From: Bacteroidota bacterium
GTDB lineage: Bacteria; Bacteroidota; Bacteroidia; Flavobacteriales; Flavobacteriaceae
NCBI GenBank assembly: GCA_027592025.1
Contig: JAQCIQ010000001.1
Location: 124,001 to 188,000 of the forward strand
Direction of reading: 5' to 3'
DNA length: 64,000 nt
Shown here: piece after piece, positions 45,349-55,478 of the stretch
Layout: each line of letters starts with the position of its first letter
Position numbering within the stretch: the stretch's first letter is position 1
Position numbers and translations under genes: made by a program
The notes under the pieces: generated by a model
What the model was told of the DNA's origin: nothing
Seen by the model: only the letters and a program-made list of their open reading frames with translations
The model's database searches: none

Positions 45349-46068
45349 TCAGATCAAATCAAAAAGGCTGTCAACAGCTGGAAATCGCTCTACTGTAAAA
45401 CCCTCGGCAAAGTCAGTGCCAATGATTCGCCCTAAATCAGCCGCCCGATATCTGACACTTTCAAAGAAATTTGGCGAAGAAATAGCGGTTTCTGGGGCGT
45501 TATTATTCGGGTCATAAAACTGACTTTTATAGGCTCCAACAGCAGCCATTTTCAAATCCATATAGCCTGTGATGTCAATGACTAGATCGGGCTGAATTTG
45601 ATGCCATTGAATGTAGTGAAAAACTTGTGTAGGTCGCCAAGCTTGCTGATCAGTACCAGCATCGTCTTTGGAACGAATCTTTGTCAATCCGCTCAAAAAA
45701 CAGGCATCACTGACCAGCTGACTTCCTTTGCCGTGATCAATATGACGGTCCTTGACGGCATTGCAAATGACCAATCTGGGTTGATGCTTTCGGATTATTT
45801 TAATTAAGGCCAGCTGATGCTCTTGATCATTTTTAAAAAACCCATCGGCAAAGCGCATATTATGCCGCATAGTTACTCCTAAAATCCGTGCGGCATCCAT
45901 AGCCTCCTGAGTACGAATATCCTCCGATCCTCTGGTTCCTAATTCGCCACCAGTCAAGTCGACAATGCCGACCGATCTTCCCAATGCTATTTCTTTGGCT
46001 AAAACACCTCCTGCTCCTAACTCAACATCGTCAGGGTGTGCGCCAAATGCGAGAATGTCCAATTTCAT
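45349..46068 (-). CDS. bshB1: Bacillithiol biosynthesis deacetylase BshB1
   Basis: LmbE/PIG-L-type zinc deacetylase of 239 residues. It has the metal motif AHPDDVELGAGG (His11, Asp13/14), DLTGGELGTRGS, a second histidine region DRHIDHGKGS, and a C-terminal KSQFYDP motif typical of BshB1. It removes acetyl from GlcNAc-malate to give GlcN-malate, the second step to bacillithiol, the low-molecular-weight thiol of many Bacteroidota. bshA and bshC are not in the window. Confidence 0.93.
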   Translation of the reverse strand: MKLDILAFGAHPDDVELGAGGVLAKEIALGRSVGIVDLTGGELGTRGSEDIRTQEAMDAARILGVTMRHNMRFADGFFKNDQEHQLALIKIIRKHQPRLVICNAVKDRHIDHGKGSQLVSDACFLSGLTKIRSKDDAGTDQQAWRPTQVFHYIQWHQIQPDLVIDITGYMDLKMAAVGAYKSQFYDPNNNAPETAISSPNFFESVRYRAADLGRIIGTDFAEGFTVERFPAVDSLFDLI

Positions 46069-46185
46069 GCTTCTATATTGAGCGGTGAAATTACAATATT
46101 TTTGAACATGGCCATGACCTTCAATGGCTCTGATCGGTATGACGATTAATTCAAGCCTAACTGGATATGAAGAATTACGATTGAA

Positions 46186-48750
46186 TTAATTATTGTTTTT
46201 CTTCTTAAGAATGCCTTTAATCACACTCTTCACTGGGTCGAGTTTGGTCTCTTCCTTGACCTTTGTAGTGTCGGTTGGCACTGCATTATTACCGAGCAAT
46301 CCTCCCAACATGTCCTTTCCTTTATTCAACAATTTCTCCTTTTCCATTTGAACCAACTGATTGGCCAAGTTAGTAGAAGCTTGTTTCAAGTCAGTATAGA
46401 CAGATGGTTTTTGGAACGATCCTGAAAAATTTGCTGTTATGGGTATGTTTTTTACTTTACTCATGTCCGATGGAGACAACTTGGCCAACAAATTGTTGAC
46501 ATCCTGACCCAAATACTTAGCAGGAACGTCAAATTTGAGGCTGTAGTTCATACTTTGGTCAAAACTGTGCGACCCACCGATTTCTATCCCAATATCGTCA
46601 ACGTTCAAGTTAAAAGGCTTGACTTCAACTTTGCCGTCTTTGAATGACAAAGCCATTTTCGCTTTATTCAAATCGAGTTTGTTTACATCAAAAAATTTGA
46701 CATTAGATCCCAGCGCCGCCAAGAGTGGCGATTTGTCAGCGGTAATTTTGGATCCCAAAAGCTGACCAAATAAATCCCCAGAAATTGACGCCAAATCAGG
46801 GGTCATTTCATTCGTTAAATTTCCAGACAATTTGATGGTTGAGTTCAATTTACCTTCAATAGATTTTGCAATGGGAGCAATAGATTTGAGCATGTCTAAT
46901 TGGGTGAACGACTCAGCAATACTAACTCCATTCAATCCAATTGACATCTCGAATTTTGGCACATCACCTTTTGTAGAAACCAGACCATCCATACCGATAC
47001 TTCCTCCAAACAGTCCCATTTGTAGATTGCGGAGCGACACGGACTGATCTTTTAAAACCATTGTTCCTGAAACGTCACTCAATTGTAAGTTATCATAGGT
47101 TACTTTTTTTGCTTTTGCGGAAAGACTGCAATCTAAAAAAGCTGGTATTTTGACAGAGGCAGCACTTGATGAGTTCGTTGAAGTTGCGGAAGAATCTGAT
47201 GATAAAAAGTCAGCAACAACCAACTGGTTCGAATTGAGAACAAAGTTGCCTTTTAGATCCTGATTGTTAAATAGGAAACCATAGAAATTATCGACAGTTC
47301 CACTGATGTTCATGTCCGAAGTTCCTGTCAGGGCTGAAAATTTGTTCAGCTTTATGGTACTTGTGTTGAAGCTAACCTCGGCCTCATTGATTTGAAACGG
47401 TTTCGCCATCTCAGGCCCACTATAGTTAAAGCCAGACAAACTAATGACACCCTCGTTTTTAATATTCTTGTACTGTTCCTTTTCTATGGAATTCATGTCA
47501 AACCAAGTTTTAACATCGGCTTTCAAAATTCCCGCAAATTGTTTTTCTAATTTTAAAGGGTAAGCCTCAGATAAATTGGCCAAATTGATAACCCCTTTGA
47601 GGTCAGCACTTATAATTGGATTTTCAGTGAGGTTTTTGATATTGGCTTGAGCCCGAAACGCATCTTGATCAATTTGAAATCTTAGATTATAGATGTTGAC
47701 GTAAGTGTCATTCGTAAATCCCGTTTCATTAATCACATGGGCCTGAATAGCGATGTTTTTAACCGATTTGGGCAGATCTGGGTACTGGAACGAAGCATTT
47801 TTGGAAGAGAGTTGAATGTTGAATTTTGGAATAGTCGTTTCTGCCAACATCCCTTCTACCCTGCCGTCAACGGTAAAATCACCTGTAGTTTTGACTTGTT
47901 CGATGTTACCTGCATAGGTCTCAGGAACCAATCCTAAAAAATTTGTAAAAGAGGAGGTCGGTGTTTTAAACTTCAAATCGTAAAGCTGACCCTCTTCGAC
48001 CAATTGAATAAAACCATCAAATTCTAAAGGAAGCTGATTGATGATCATTTTATTCTCTTTGAAGGTGTATTTGCTGTTGACCATGTCCAAGGCCAAGACC
48101 GCATCGAGCGACATGTTTACTTTATTTAAATAATTTACACCATCCATGAAAAAGGTCACTTTGGTTGATGTTTTCGTGTCCAAATCGAGAATATCCGCTG
48201 CAAGGTTTCCTTTTCCTTCATGGTAAATTTGGTCTAGAGTGAGCGACATTTTAGACTCTAGATCGGTATAACTGAGTTTCATGTTCTCAATCTCGTATTT
48301 ATCCAATTCAAACGAAAAGGAACCGCTGTCAGCCTCGTCTTCCTCGTTCATGGCAATGTCATAATTGGACTGACCCTGTTCGTTGGTAATAATGTTGATA
48401 CGCAAATCTCTGGCGCTAAAACTTTGAACCGTCATCGGTTCGTTTTCACCCTTAAATAATTCGCGTAAACTCATCTTCAAATTGACGTTTCCGCTCAAAA
48501 ACAAAGTATCTCCTTCGAATGGGATTTTGTTGACAACGCTCAACTCGTCAATAGATACAGTAGCGTTTGGAAAGTTTTTCAAAAGGCTGACATCCACATC
48601 TGTAAAAGCCACGGTAGCATCGACTTTTTCATTAATGGATTTGAGTACAAGGGCTTTAATTTTGTCTTTAAAGAGAAAAGGAGAAGCAATTAATAAGACG
48701 ACAAGCACCAACAAGGTGACTCCTGTCCATTTCAATATTTTCTTTATCAT
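46186..48750 (-). CDS. AsmA-family inner-membrane protein
   Basis: A large envelope protein, 854 residues from the ATG at 48750. One N-terminal membrane helix (WTGVTLLVLVVLLIASPF) is followed by the AsmA opening DVDVSLLKNFPNATVSI. A long beta-strand-rich periplasmic domain follows and ends with the AsmA C-terminal segment (SGNLTNEMTPDLASISGDLFG onward) and a Lys-rich tail. AsmA-like proteins are thought to move phospholipid between membranes or affect outer-membrane assembly. A start at 48780 would add ten residues ahead of the helix and is less likely. Confidence 0.85.
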   Translation of the reverse strand: MIKKILKWTGVTLLVLVVLLIASPFLFKDKIKALVLKSINEKVDATVAFTDVDVSLLKNFPNATVSIDELSVVNKIPFEGDTLFLSGNVNLKMSLRELFKGENEPMTVQSFSARDLRINIITNEQGQSNYDIAMNEEDEADSGSFSFELDKYEIENMKLSYTDLESKMSLTLDQIYHEGKGNLAADILDLDTKTSTKVTFFMDGVNYLNKVNMSLDAVLALDMVNSKYTFKENKMIINQLPLEFDGFIQLVEEGQLYDLKFKTPTSSFTNFLGLVPETYAGNIEQVKTTGDFTVDGRVEGMLAETTIPKFNIQLSSKNASFQYPDLPKSVKNIAIQAHVINETGFTNDTYVNIYNLRFQIDQDAFRAQANIKNLTENPIISADLKGVINLANLSEAYPLKLEKQFAGILKADVKTWFDMNSIEKEQYKNIKNEGVISLSGFNYSGPEMAKPFQINEAEVSFNTSTIKLNKFSALTGTSDMNISGTVDNFYGFLFNNQDLKGNFVLNSNQLVVADFLSSDSSATSTNSSSAASVKIPAFLDCSLSAKAKKVTYDNLQLSDVSGTMVLKDQSVSLRNLQMGLFGGSIGMDGLVSTKGDVPKFEMSIGLNGVSIAESFTQLDMLKSIAPIAKSIEGKLNSTIKLSGNLTNEMTPDLASISGDLFGQLLGSKITADKSPLLAALGSNVKFFDVNKLDLNKAKMALSFKDGKVEVKPFNLNVDDIGIEIGGSHSFDQSMNYSLKFDVPAKYLGQDVNNLLAKLSPSDMSKVKNIPITANFSGSFQKPSVYTDLKQASTNLANQLVQMEKEKLLNKGKDMLGGLLGNNAVPTDTTKVKEETKLDPVKSVIKGILKKKNNN

Positions 48751-48879
48751 GTTGTAGGTTTTGGTTTTTAGAGCAAACAAAGTGCCAAAAATGCGATATC
48801 AAACTCAGTTCAACAACTTGGGGCTGTTTGTACAAAGATAATAAAAAGATGACCCGATTTTCAAAGGATTACGCTAAAG

Positions 48880-51800
48880 TTATCGGTAAAATCTTTTGTA
48901 TTTGTTTTGGGCTAAAACACCCACAACGACAATGATTGCCACAGTAATTAGAATGAATTGAACACTGACAATTTGATCTCCACTAGCATAGGAGTGCAAT
49001 CCAGACAAATAGAAATTTACGCCAAAGTAAGTCATCATGATGCTACCAAAAGCTACAATGGAAGCCAAGCTATACCCCAAACGTCCACCAAGTCCAGGAA
49101 TCAATCTCATGTGCAAAACAAAGGCATAAACCATGATGCTGATCAAAGCCCAAGTTTCTTTTGGATCCCAGCCCCAATATCTGCCCCAGCTCTCATTGGC
49201 CCACATTCCGCCAAGGAAATTGCCAATGGTGAGCATGACCAAACCTACAGTCAAGGACATCTCATTGATGGCGGTCAATTCCTTGACATGAAGTTTAAAC
49301 TGCTCTTTGTTCGACTGGTTTGTGAAAATCATCAGTATCAGAGAAACCAATCCCAAAATCATTCCTAAGGTAAAAGGGCCATAGCTAGCAACAATGACTG
49401 CCACGTGAATCATCAACCAATAACTGTTCAGTACAGGCTGCAGATTGGCTATGGCAGGATCCATCCAATTCCAATGAGCAATCATCAGAATCATGGCAGT
49501 GACAAATGCGGTTGAGGCCAAGGTCAGTTTACTGTGGTGACCAAATACTGCTCCAAAGGCCATAGTGGCCCAAGCGACATAAATCATGGACTCATAGGCA
49601 TCACTCCAAGGAGCGTGACCTGAAATGTACCAACGAACAGCAAGGCCCGCCGTATGCAAAACAAGCAAACCATAAATTGAAATACTCAGTCCTTGACTCA
49701 AAAGTTGCCAGATTCTTCCTCTATCTTTAAACAGCTGAATTAAAACAACAACAAAAAGCAAGGTTCCAGCATACATGTACCAGCTGAATAAGTTCTTAAA
49801 AATATCGTAGCGGTTGTAGGCGATTTCTGTATCGATTTTCTTATCACTCAACATCACATTTTTGCCCAAATTGGACTGAGTTGTTTTGATGGCGTCAAGC
49901 AATGTGCGACTTTGTTCAAAATTGAAAGTTTGTTTGTCTTGCTGAAGGACATACAAATAGGCTTGAAACCCTGTATTGATAAAATTAGCATAAAGCGAAT
50001 CTTCAATAACCAGACCTTCATTCCTATACTCATTTGGGGAAACCCATTTGTTATTTGGATCGTCAGGCAACGGGAATATTTTAAGATATTCTTGTTCAAG
50101 GGTATTGAATAGCAGATTCACGCGTTCATCGGCCTCTTTAAATTGTTTTTGAATAGCGCTGGGTTGTTGAGCTTTGTAAGCCTCCTCCAAATAAGGGGCC
50201 AATTTGTAAGCACCCTGTTCCGTGAAAAAATCAGCGAGTGTGGCATACTTGTCTTGTTTTGGAATGCCGATAATGCTCCTTATGGTATCTGCCTTTTTCT
50301 TACTCAAATAGATGATTGGAACACTGTACCACAACAAAGGACTTTCTTGCATTGACAAGAAAACCTGATTGGCATCAGCATTTTCGTAAGAATCATTCTT
50401 GCTCAATTTTCTCAAAAGTTCCGATGCGTAGGTGTTGACAGGCATCATCCGGCCTCCTAAATCTTGTATCACCAAGCGGCCAAAGTAATCTGCCTCAGAC
50501 TTTGGTGTGATGTTTTTGGCTAAAATTGAATCAATAATCTGTTTATTGGCCATGTTGTGTTCATGGGCATTCTCTTGCGCAAGACCTGTAGCCGACATTA
50601 AAACAAAACCAACAACAGCCAATTTGGATTTTAATTTCTTCAATTTTTCGAGCTGTTTTTTCAACTCATTAAATCGGGTAAATCGACTGAAAAGGATGGC
50701 CATCAATCCAAAATACAATAAAAAATAACCCATATAAGTGATCCAAGTTCCCCAAAAGTCATGATTGACAGAAAGAATAGTTCCCTTTTCATCGGGATCA
50801 AACGATGATTGAAAGAAACGATAGCCTTGGTGGTCCAAAATATGATTCATGTAAATGCGGTAATCGAATTCGCCATCATCAGGATCTAAAACAGTAACTG
50901 CGCTCGAAAACTCAGAATAACGTTGCTCAGTGCCCGGATACTTTTCCGCGACAAAATCATTCAACTTAATTTGAAATGGCAACTCATAAACCTTTGATCC
51001 ATAACGCATGCTGAATTTGAGACCTGCTAGATCGAATTGTTCAAAAGCTTCATTGGTTCCTTTGCCTCCCAGGAGTTTTATCGTTTTTGTTTGCCCATTG
51101 CTACTGACATCCAAAACTATCGCGTCTTTGTCTCCTTTGAGTAATTGAGATTTTTTAACCACATCAAACACCCCTTTGACTACAGCTTTAGGAAACACTA
51201 CCGCTTGATCTCCAATAATGTAACGTGAACGGAGCGCCAAAGGCTGAATACTGTCCTTTACAACCGTGCCTTGAGTGCCTGTGGCCATCGTCATGAACTC
51301 GCCATCGAAAGGAGATTGAATGAAAAGATTGTTGTTTTCTTCAAAAATGTTTATCGCTCCTGGAGTGTTGTTGTTGAACGCATATAAAATTCCATGGATG
51401 CTCTGAATGTCACCATCTTTTAAAAAATGATTATGAGGACCCGCACTGCCAGCTTCAACAACCTTGAGATAGCGCTCGCCCTGATCGTCTGGTACCACAT
51501 CAATTTCCGCTCCTGCGATGAAATCTTTGAGTTCGATGCTTACGTCTTGTTTGTTGTAATCGGTTTTTTCTTCGAAACTGTTATCTAATCTACTTGAAAA
51601 ATCTACTGGGTATTCAGCTACCCTTCTTTGTGGCAAACCGTCGATCATAAAATCGCCATCGATCAGAACAGTGACGTAGGTCTTGTCCGATAAAAACATT
51701 TGTTCGGTCTCCCCTTCTCTAATGGCCATCATTCCCTCAAATCCAGTGTATCTTGTAACAAAAGCACCTAGGAGAATTAAAATAAACGACAAGTGCAAGG

Positions 51801-52050
51801 TTAAGGTTGCCCACTTCTCTTTTCTGAGCAACTTATATTTGAAAATATTACCAATAAAATTGACTACAAAAAGCAGCATGATGCCTTCGAACCACCACGC
51901 GTTGTAAATTAATCTTCGCGACATAGGGGTCGGAGAAGCCCCTTGACCTGCATCGATAAATGTTCCAACAGCCATTGCAACGGCAAAGGCTATAAAAAGG
52001 AGACCAGTAGTGCGTGTGGAAAATATTGCTTTGGCAAGTTTATTGAGCAT
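48880..52050 (-). CDS. ccsBA: CcsBA: ResB-CcsA fused cytochrome c synthase (System II)
   Basis: Fusion protein of 1056 residues that exports haem and ligates it to cytochromes c in the periplasm. The N-terminal half is ResB/CcsB-like (membrane helices at start, then a large periplasmic domain). After a membrane segment and a second periplasmic stretch, the C-terminal half is CcsA with the haem-handling WWD-type motif GRYWGWDPKETWALI and histidines in flanking helices. The start at 52050 is preferred because a TATATTTG box at 52075-52082 lies just upstream; a frame open to 52173 would reach into the divergent gene's promoter. Confidence 0.93.
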   Translation of the reverse strand: MLNKLAKAIFSTRTTGLLFIAFAVAMAVGTFIDAGQGASPTPMSRRLIYNAWWFEGIMLLFVVNFIGNIFKYKLLRKEKWATLTLHLSFILILLGAFVTRYTGFEGMMAIREGETEQMFLSDKTYVTVLIDGDFMIDGLPQRRVAEYPVDFSSRLDNSFEEKTDYNKQDVSIELKDFIAGAEIDVVPDDQGERYLKVVEAGSAGPHNHFLKDGDIQSIHGILYAFNNNTPGAINIFEENNNLFIQSPFDGEFMTMATGTQGTVVKDSIQPLALRSRYIIGDQAVVFPKAVVKGVFDVVKKSQLLKGDKDAIVLDVSSNGQTKTIKLLGGKGTNEAFEQFDLAGLKFSMRYGSKVYELPFQIKLNDFVAEKYPGTEQRYSEFSSAVTVLDPDDGEFDYRIYMNHILDHQGYRFFQSSFDPDEKGTILSVNHDFWGTWITYMGYFLLYFGLMAILFSRFTRFNELKKQLEKLKKLKSKLAVVGFVLMSATGLAQENAHEHNMANKQIIDSILAKNITPKSEADYFGRLVIQDLGGRMMPVNTYASELLRKLSKNDSYENADANQVFLSMQESPLLWYSVPIIYLSKKKADTIRSIIGIPKQDKYATLADFFTEQGAYKLAPYLEEAYKAQQPSAIQKQFKEADERVNLLFNTLEQEYLKIFPLPDDPNNKWVSPNEYRNEGLVIEDSLYANFINTGFQAYLYVLQQDKQTFNFEQSRTLLDAIKTTQSNLGKNVMLSDKKIDTEIAYNRYDIFKNLFSWYMYAGTLLFVVVLIQLFKDRGRIWQLLSQGLSISIYGLLVLHTAGLAVRWYISGHAPWSDAYESMIYVAWATMAFGAVFGHHSKLTLASTAFVTAMILMIAHWNWMDPAIANLQPVLNSYWLMIHVAVIVASYGPFTLGMILGLVSLILMIFTNQSNKEQFKLHVKELTAINEMSLTVGLVMLTIGNFLGGMWANESWGRYWGWDPKETWALISIMVYAFVLHMRLIPGLGGRLGYSLASIVAFGSIMMTYFGVNFYLSGLHSYASGDQIVSVQFILITVAIIVVVGVLAQNKYKRFYR

Positions 52051-52074
52051 TGCAGTAGTGTGTTTTTGGCTCGG

Positions 52075-52082
52075 CAAATATA
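52075..52082 (-). promoter_or_regulatory. Candidate -7 box for ccsBA
   Basis: The minus strand reads TATATTTG, an exact TAnnTTTG match 24 bp before the chosen ATG. No convincing -33 TTG was found. Confidence 0.45.
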
Positions 52083-52173
52083 CTACAAAATCAAATTTTG
52101 GCCTCTGATTTAACAGGCTAAATCCTATCGGTTCATATTTTTTATTGATTAAATAGTTGCGTAATTTCGCCAA

Positions 52174-52929
52174 ATGATATCTGTTACTCTTGTCGGATCA
52201 GGAAATGTTGCCCATCACTTGGCAAATGCCCTGTCCAATGCGCCAAATGTTGTATTAGACCGCTGGGTGGTTCGCACCCCTTCTTCCGTCTTGATTGACA
52301 TCAATACCAAATTTTCCGAAAAATTTGATGAACCGTCATCCTCTCAAATTATAATTCTAGCCATCAGCGATGACGCGATTGCCGATTACTCCGCCTCTTT
52401 AAATCAATCCGACGCCTTGCTGGTTCACACTTCTGGAAGTGTCAATCTGCACCACATGGATAAAAAACACAGACGAGGCGTATTTTACCCCTTGCAAACA
52501 TTTTCAAAAAACAAACCACTCGAGTTTTCATCCATTCCCATTTGCATTGAAGCGCTGCAAAAAGAAGATCTCAATTTATTGACCGCTTTGGCTGATGCTT
52601 TGGGATGCAAAAGTCGCGTCATTTCGAGTGAGCAAAGACTTGCGCTGCACCTTGCTGCGGTGTTTGTCAATAATTTTTCCAATCAAATGTACCGAATTGC
52701 CCACGAGATTACCGATGGGGCACGGTTAGATTTTGACTTGCTTAAACCCTTGATCCTCGAAACTGCCATGAAGGTACAAGACCTGTCGCCCTACCAGGCC
52801 CAAACTGGTCCCGCATTAAGAAAAGACCAAAAGACCATCAAACGGCACCTCAAACAATTGGAAAAGGAAAACCACCGATTGATTTATGAATTAATCACGA
52901 AAAGCATACAACAAACTCATGGCAAATAG
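52174..52929 (+). CDS. Rossmann-fold and DUF2520 domain protein
   Basis: A 251-residue protein. The nucleotide-binding motif VGSGNVAHHLANAL is at residues about 6-19. After the Rossmann part, GVFYPLQTFSKN and the helical DUF2520 domain (LHLAAVFVNNFSNQMYRIA) follow, as in ketopantoate-reductase/6PGDH-like proteins. It probably binds NADP. The substrate is unknown, though the family is widespread in Bacteroidota next to KdsC- and Maf-like genes, as here. Its stop overlaps the KdsC-like start by 11 bp. Confidence 0.88.
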   Translation: MISVTLVGSGNVAHHLANALSNAPNVVLDRWVVRTPSSVLIDINTKFSEKFDEPSSSQIIILAISDDAIADYSASLNQSDALLVHTSGSVNLHHMDKKHRRGVFYPLQTFSKNKPLEFSSIPICIEALQKEDLNLLTALADALGCKSRVISSEQRLALHLAAVFVNNFSNQMYRIAHEITDGARLDFDLLKPLILETAMKVQDLSPYQAQTGPALRKDQKTIKRHLKQLEKENHRLIYELITKSIQQTHGK

Positions 52930-53446
52930 CTACAAAAAATTACTCCACCAAATCGACACTTTTGTTTTTGACGTTGACGGTGTGCTGACCGATGGCGGGA
53001 TTCACATCACCTCAGAGGGAGAATTGACCAGAAAAATGAATGTTAAGGACGGTTTTGCGCTCAAAGCTGCTCTGCATGCAGGTTTCAAAGTGTGCGTGAT
53101 CACTGGAGGAACCAATGTTGGAGTGCAAAAAAGATTGGAAAATCTCGGCATCACTGACATTCACCTTGGCGCTCACAATAAAATTGAAGTATTTGACCGC
53201 TATGTAATAGAACATAAGATTGATTTGAACCGTTTGGTGTATATGGGTGATGATATTCCAGACTTTCCGGTCATGCTTAAAGCAGGCTTGCCCTGTTGTC
53301 CACAGGATGCTTGTCCAGAGATTAAGGCCATTTCCAAATACATATCGCACAAAAACGGAGGAGAAGGTGCAGTCAGAGACATCATTGAGCAAGTACTGAA
53401 GGTGCAAGGCAAGTGGATGACCGATTTTGAAGCTCAAAACAACTAG
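52919..53446 (+). CDS. kdsC: KdsC-like HAD phosphatase
   Basis: HAD-superfamily C0-type phosphatase of 175 residues. It has the nucleophile motif FVFDVDGVLTDGGI (two Asp), VCVITGG with the motif II Thr, and YMGDDIPDFPVM with the metal-binding Asp pair. The size and ISKYISHKNGGEGAVRD C-terminus match KDO-8-phosphate phosphatases, which produce KDO for lipopolysaccharide. The substrate is inferred from the family. It is followed 1 bp later by the maf gene. Confidence 0.9.
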   Translation: MANSYKKLLHQIDTFVFDVDGVLTDGGIHITSEGELTRKMNVKDGFALKAALHAGFKVCVITGGTNVGVQKRLENLGITDIHLGAHNKIEVFDRYVIEHKIDLNRLVYMGDDIPDFPVMLKAGLPCCPQDACPEIKAISKYISHKNGGEGAVRDIIEQVLKVQGKWMTDFEAQNN

Positions 53447-53447
53447 A

Positions 53448-54065
53448 ATGACTTTATCAGATCTGCTCAAGCCATACCGACTTATACTCGCTTCGCAGTC
53501 TCCGAGGCGTCAGGAAATTCTGACGCAAATGGGGCTTGACTTTGAAGTTCAAATCAGGTCTGTAAATGAAGTTTATCCCGAAGAATTGAAAGGTGCCGAA
53601 ATACCGATTTATCTGGCCCAATTGAAAGCCAAGGCTTTCGATCAACAATTAGAACCAAACGACATTTTGATTACAAGCGATACTATCGTTTGGTGCGAAG
53701 ACTCTTATCTGGGAAAGCCTACAGATTTCTCTGATGCAAAACGACTGTTGAAAAAACTCAGCGGAAAGGCACATGAAGTATTTACTGCTGTGTGCATACA
53801 AACTCAGGATACGCAATCCGTTGTAGTGGATTCGACCAAGGTGTATTTCAGAACTCTGACCGATCATGACATTGAGCAATACATCAACGAGTGCCAACCT
53901 TTTGATAAGGCTGGAGGATATGGAGTTCAAGACTGGATTGGTTTGGTCGCCATTCACAAAATAGAGGGGTCCTACTTCAATGTCATGGGATTCCCTTCTC
54001 ATCTCGTTTACAGCGAACTCGAAAAAGTAGTAGCACAGTTGAACCTAAAAAATCACCATGTCTAA
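53448..54065 (+). CDS. maf: Maf-family nucleotide pyrophosphatase
   Basis: House-cleaning NTP pyrophosphatase of 205 residues. It has the Maf signature LASQSPRRQEIL at the start, ITSDTIVW with the catalytic Asp, GKPTDFSDAKRLLKKLSGKAHEVFTAV and DKAGGYGVQDW. It likely hydrolyses dTTP/UTP or modified nucleotides. The ATG at 53448, one base after the kdsC stop, gives the family-standard N-terminus; an alternative start at 53427 would overlap kdsC. Its end overlaps the next gene by 8 bp. Confidence 0.92.
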   Translation: MTLSDLLKPYRLILASQSPRRQEILTQMGLDFEVQIRSVNEVYPEELKGAEIPIYLAQLKAKAFDQQLEPNDILITSDTIVWCEDSYLGKPTDFSDAKRLLKKLSGKAHEVFTAVCIQTQDTQSVVVDSTKVYFRTLTDHDIEQYINECQPFDKAGGYGVQDWIGLVAIHKIEGSYFNVMGFPSHLVYSELEKVVAQLNLKNHHV

Positions 54066-54945
54066 GTCCTTATTTTTTACTCTAACTGCATCGATAATTC
54101 TTGTCCTAGTCTCTTGCCAAAAGCCAAAGGAAACTAATCCAGTTTCGGAACCCGAAAGAAGTTTATCTCAAGAATTTCGCTCCTATTGGTACAAAGGATC
54201 GGCAGAAATCAACACTTATGACTTGATTCAAGAACGCTATGGAGAGTCTCGCCAAGGGGAGGCCGTTCTCATTTTTGTTACCGAAGATTTTTTGAAAGAA
54301 GAGCAGGTTAAGGCGAATCAAAGAACCCCTGCAGTGATTCCTGTTTTGAAGCTCAATAGTACCAAATCTTTTCAGACTGGAATTTATCCTTACAGCATCA
54401 TGCAATCCGCCTTTTACCCAGTCAAGGAGTTTTCCGAAGGCATCAAAGTAACTAGCAGCGTTCAAGAGTGGTGCGGACAAACTTATACTCAACTCAACAA
54501 TAAAGACGGTTTCAACATTACAATCCACTCTTATTTTGAGGGTGAGGCCGATCAGAACTTAAAACTGGAAGAAACTGTTTTGGAGAATAGCCTATGGGCG
54601 GTCATCAGAATTAATCCCGAAGAATTGCCTCAGGGCAGCTTTCAGGCTATTCCAGACTTCTCTTACATGCAAATGTACCACCAACCCATGAAGGCCTACC
54701 AAGCACAAGGCACGATAACTCAAGACAGTTTGAATCACTATCAAATTGTTTATCCAGAGTTAAAACGAATGTTGACAATCAATTTTGACAAAGAACATCC
54801 CTATAGCATTTTGAGTTGGGAAGAAACTCATACTGGAACAGGCCAAATAACGCTGGCCAAACGCAAGGCCAAGGTTCAATTGCCCTATTGGCAAATGAAC
54901 AAAGCTAAAGACTCCGTTTACAGAGATTCTTTAAAATTGAAATAA
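54058..54945 (+). CDS. Predicted lipoprotein of unknown function
   Basis: A 295-residue exported protein. The N-terminus SKSLFFTLTASIILVLVSCQK is a lipoprotein signal with the lipobox LVSC (Cys20). The mature part begins EFRSYWYKGSAEINTYDL and contains LIFVTEDF, SVQEWCGQTYTQ and a terminal YWQMNKAKDSVYRDSL. I cannot assign a function. Homologues seem to follow maf in related genomes and are sometimes mislabelled as Maf; this is recollection. It starts inside the maf gene (8 bp overlap), so it is co-translated. Confidence 0.8.
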   Translation: MSKSLFFTLTASIILVLVSCQKPKETNPVSEPERSLSQEFRSYWYKGSAEINTYDLIQERYGESRQGEAVLIFVTEDFLKEEQVKANQRTPAVIPVLKLNSTKSFQTGIYPYSIMQSAFYPVKEFSEGIKVTSSVQEWCGQTYTQLNNKDGFNITIHSYFEGEADQNLKLEETVLENSLWAVIRINPEELPQGSFQAIPDFSYMQMYHQPMKAYQAQGTITQDSLNHYQIVYPELKRMLTINFDKEHPYSILSWEETHTGTGQITLAKRKAKVQLPYWQMNKAKDSVYRDSLKLK

Positions 54946-55043
54946 ATTATTTTTTTCAATAAAATATTTATCTAAATACCGCCAATTGATTTGTTTTTTG
55001 AATCAATAAGTAATAATTGAATCGCAATTATTACTTTTACGGT

Positions 55044-55478
55044 ATGATATTCCTTTTACCTCATTCTCGAAGTGAATTTAAAGTCAATGCCGACGAACAA
55101 TTAGGAAAGGAAGAATTTTTCCTTAAAAAACTGACTTCAGGGAAACAAAAAAGTGCTAAAATGGAAATCATTGACTGGCACGGCAGCATTTTGGATTGTT
55201 TCAAAAATAACAAACCGCTCAAAGGTTGTATAAAGCTACGGACTGATGGCATCATTGTTTACGTCGAGACCTCCAAGGATAAGTTTGGTTGGGTTATCCC
55301 CTATTACAAGCTCCAATTGTTCAATAGTAACGGGTTGCATGTTTATGCCGATGGCAATAAAATATCTTTTCGAGTCAATAAAAAGTCTCAGAAATGTAAG
55401 AATTTTGTGACAAAATTATTGTTAGCCAAGTTGGACCACGTATCGAGTCGGGAATTAATGGGGAATTATGACACTTGA
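55044..55478 (+). CDS. Conserved-looking small cytosolic protein, function unknown
   Basis: A 144-residue soluble basic protein from the ATG at 55044. The middle reads KLRTDGIIVYVETSKDKFGWVI and HVYADGNKISFRVNKK, alternating strands reminiscent of a small beta-barrel or PH-like fold. No membrane segment or catalytic motif is seen. A TTG at 55017 would extend it by nine residues. It overlaps the TIGR03643 gene by 11 bp and so heads the photolyase-containing run. I do not recognise the family. Confidence 0.7.
   Translation: MIFLLPHSRSEFKVNADEQLGKEEFFLKKLTSGKQKSAKMEIIDWHGSILDCFKNNKPLKGCIKLRTDGIIVYVETSKDKFGWVIPYYKLQLFNSNGLHVYADGNKISFRVNKKSQKCKNFVTKLLLAKLDHVSSRELMGNYDT

Noticed and set aside
52051-52173. 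Extended ccsBA start at 52173
   Set aside because: It would place a -7 box inside the coding region and abut the divergent start; the 52050 start precedes the first membrane helix as expected.
53012-53470. 152-codon minus-strand frame over the KdsC-like gene
   Set aside because: Antisense to HAD motifs; no domain seen.
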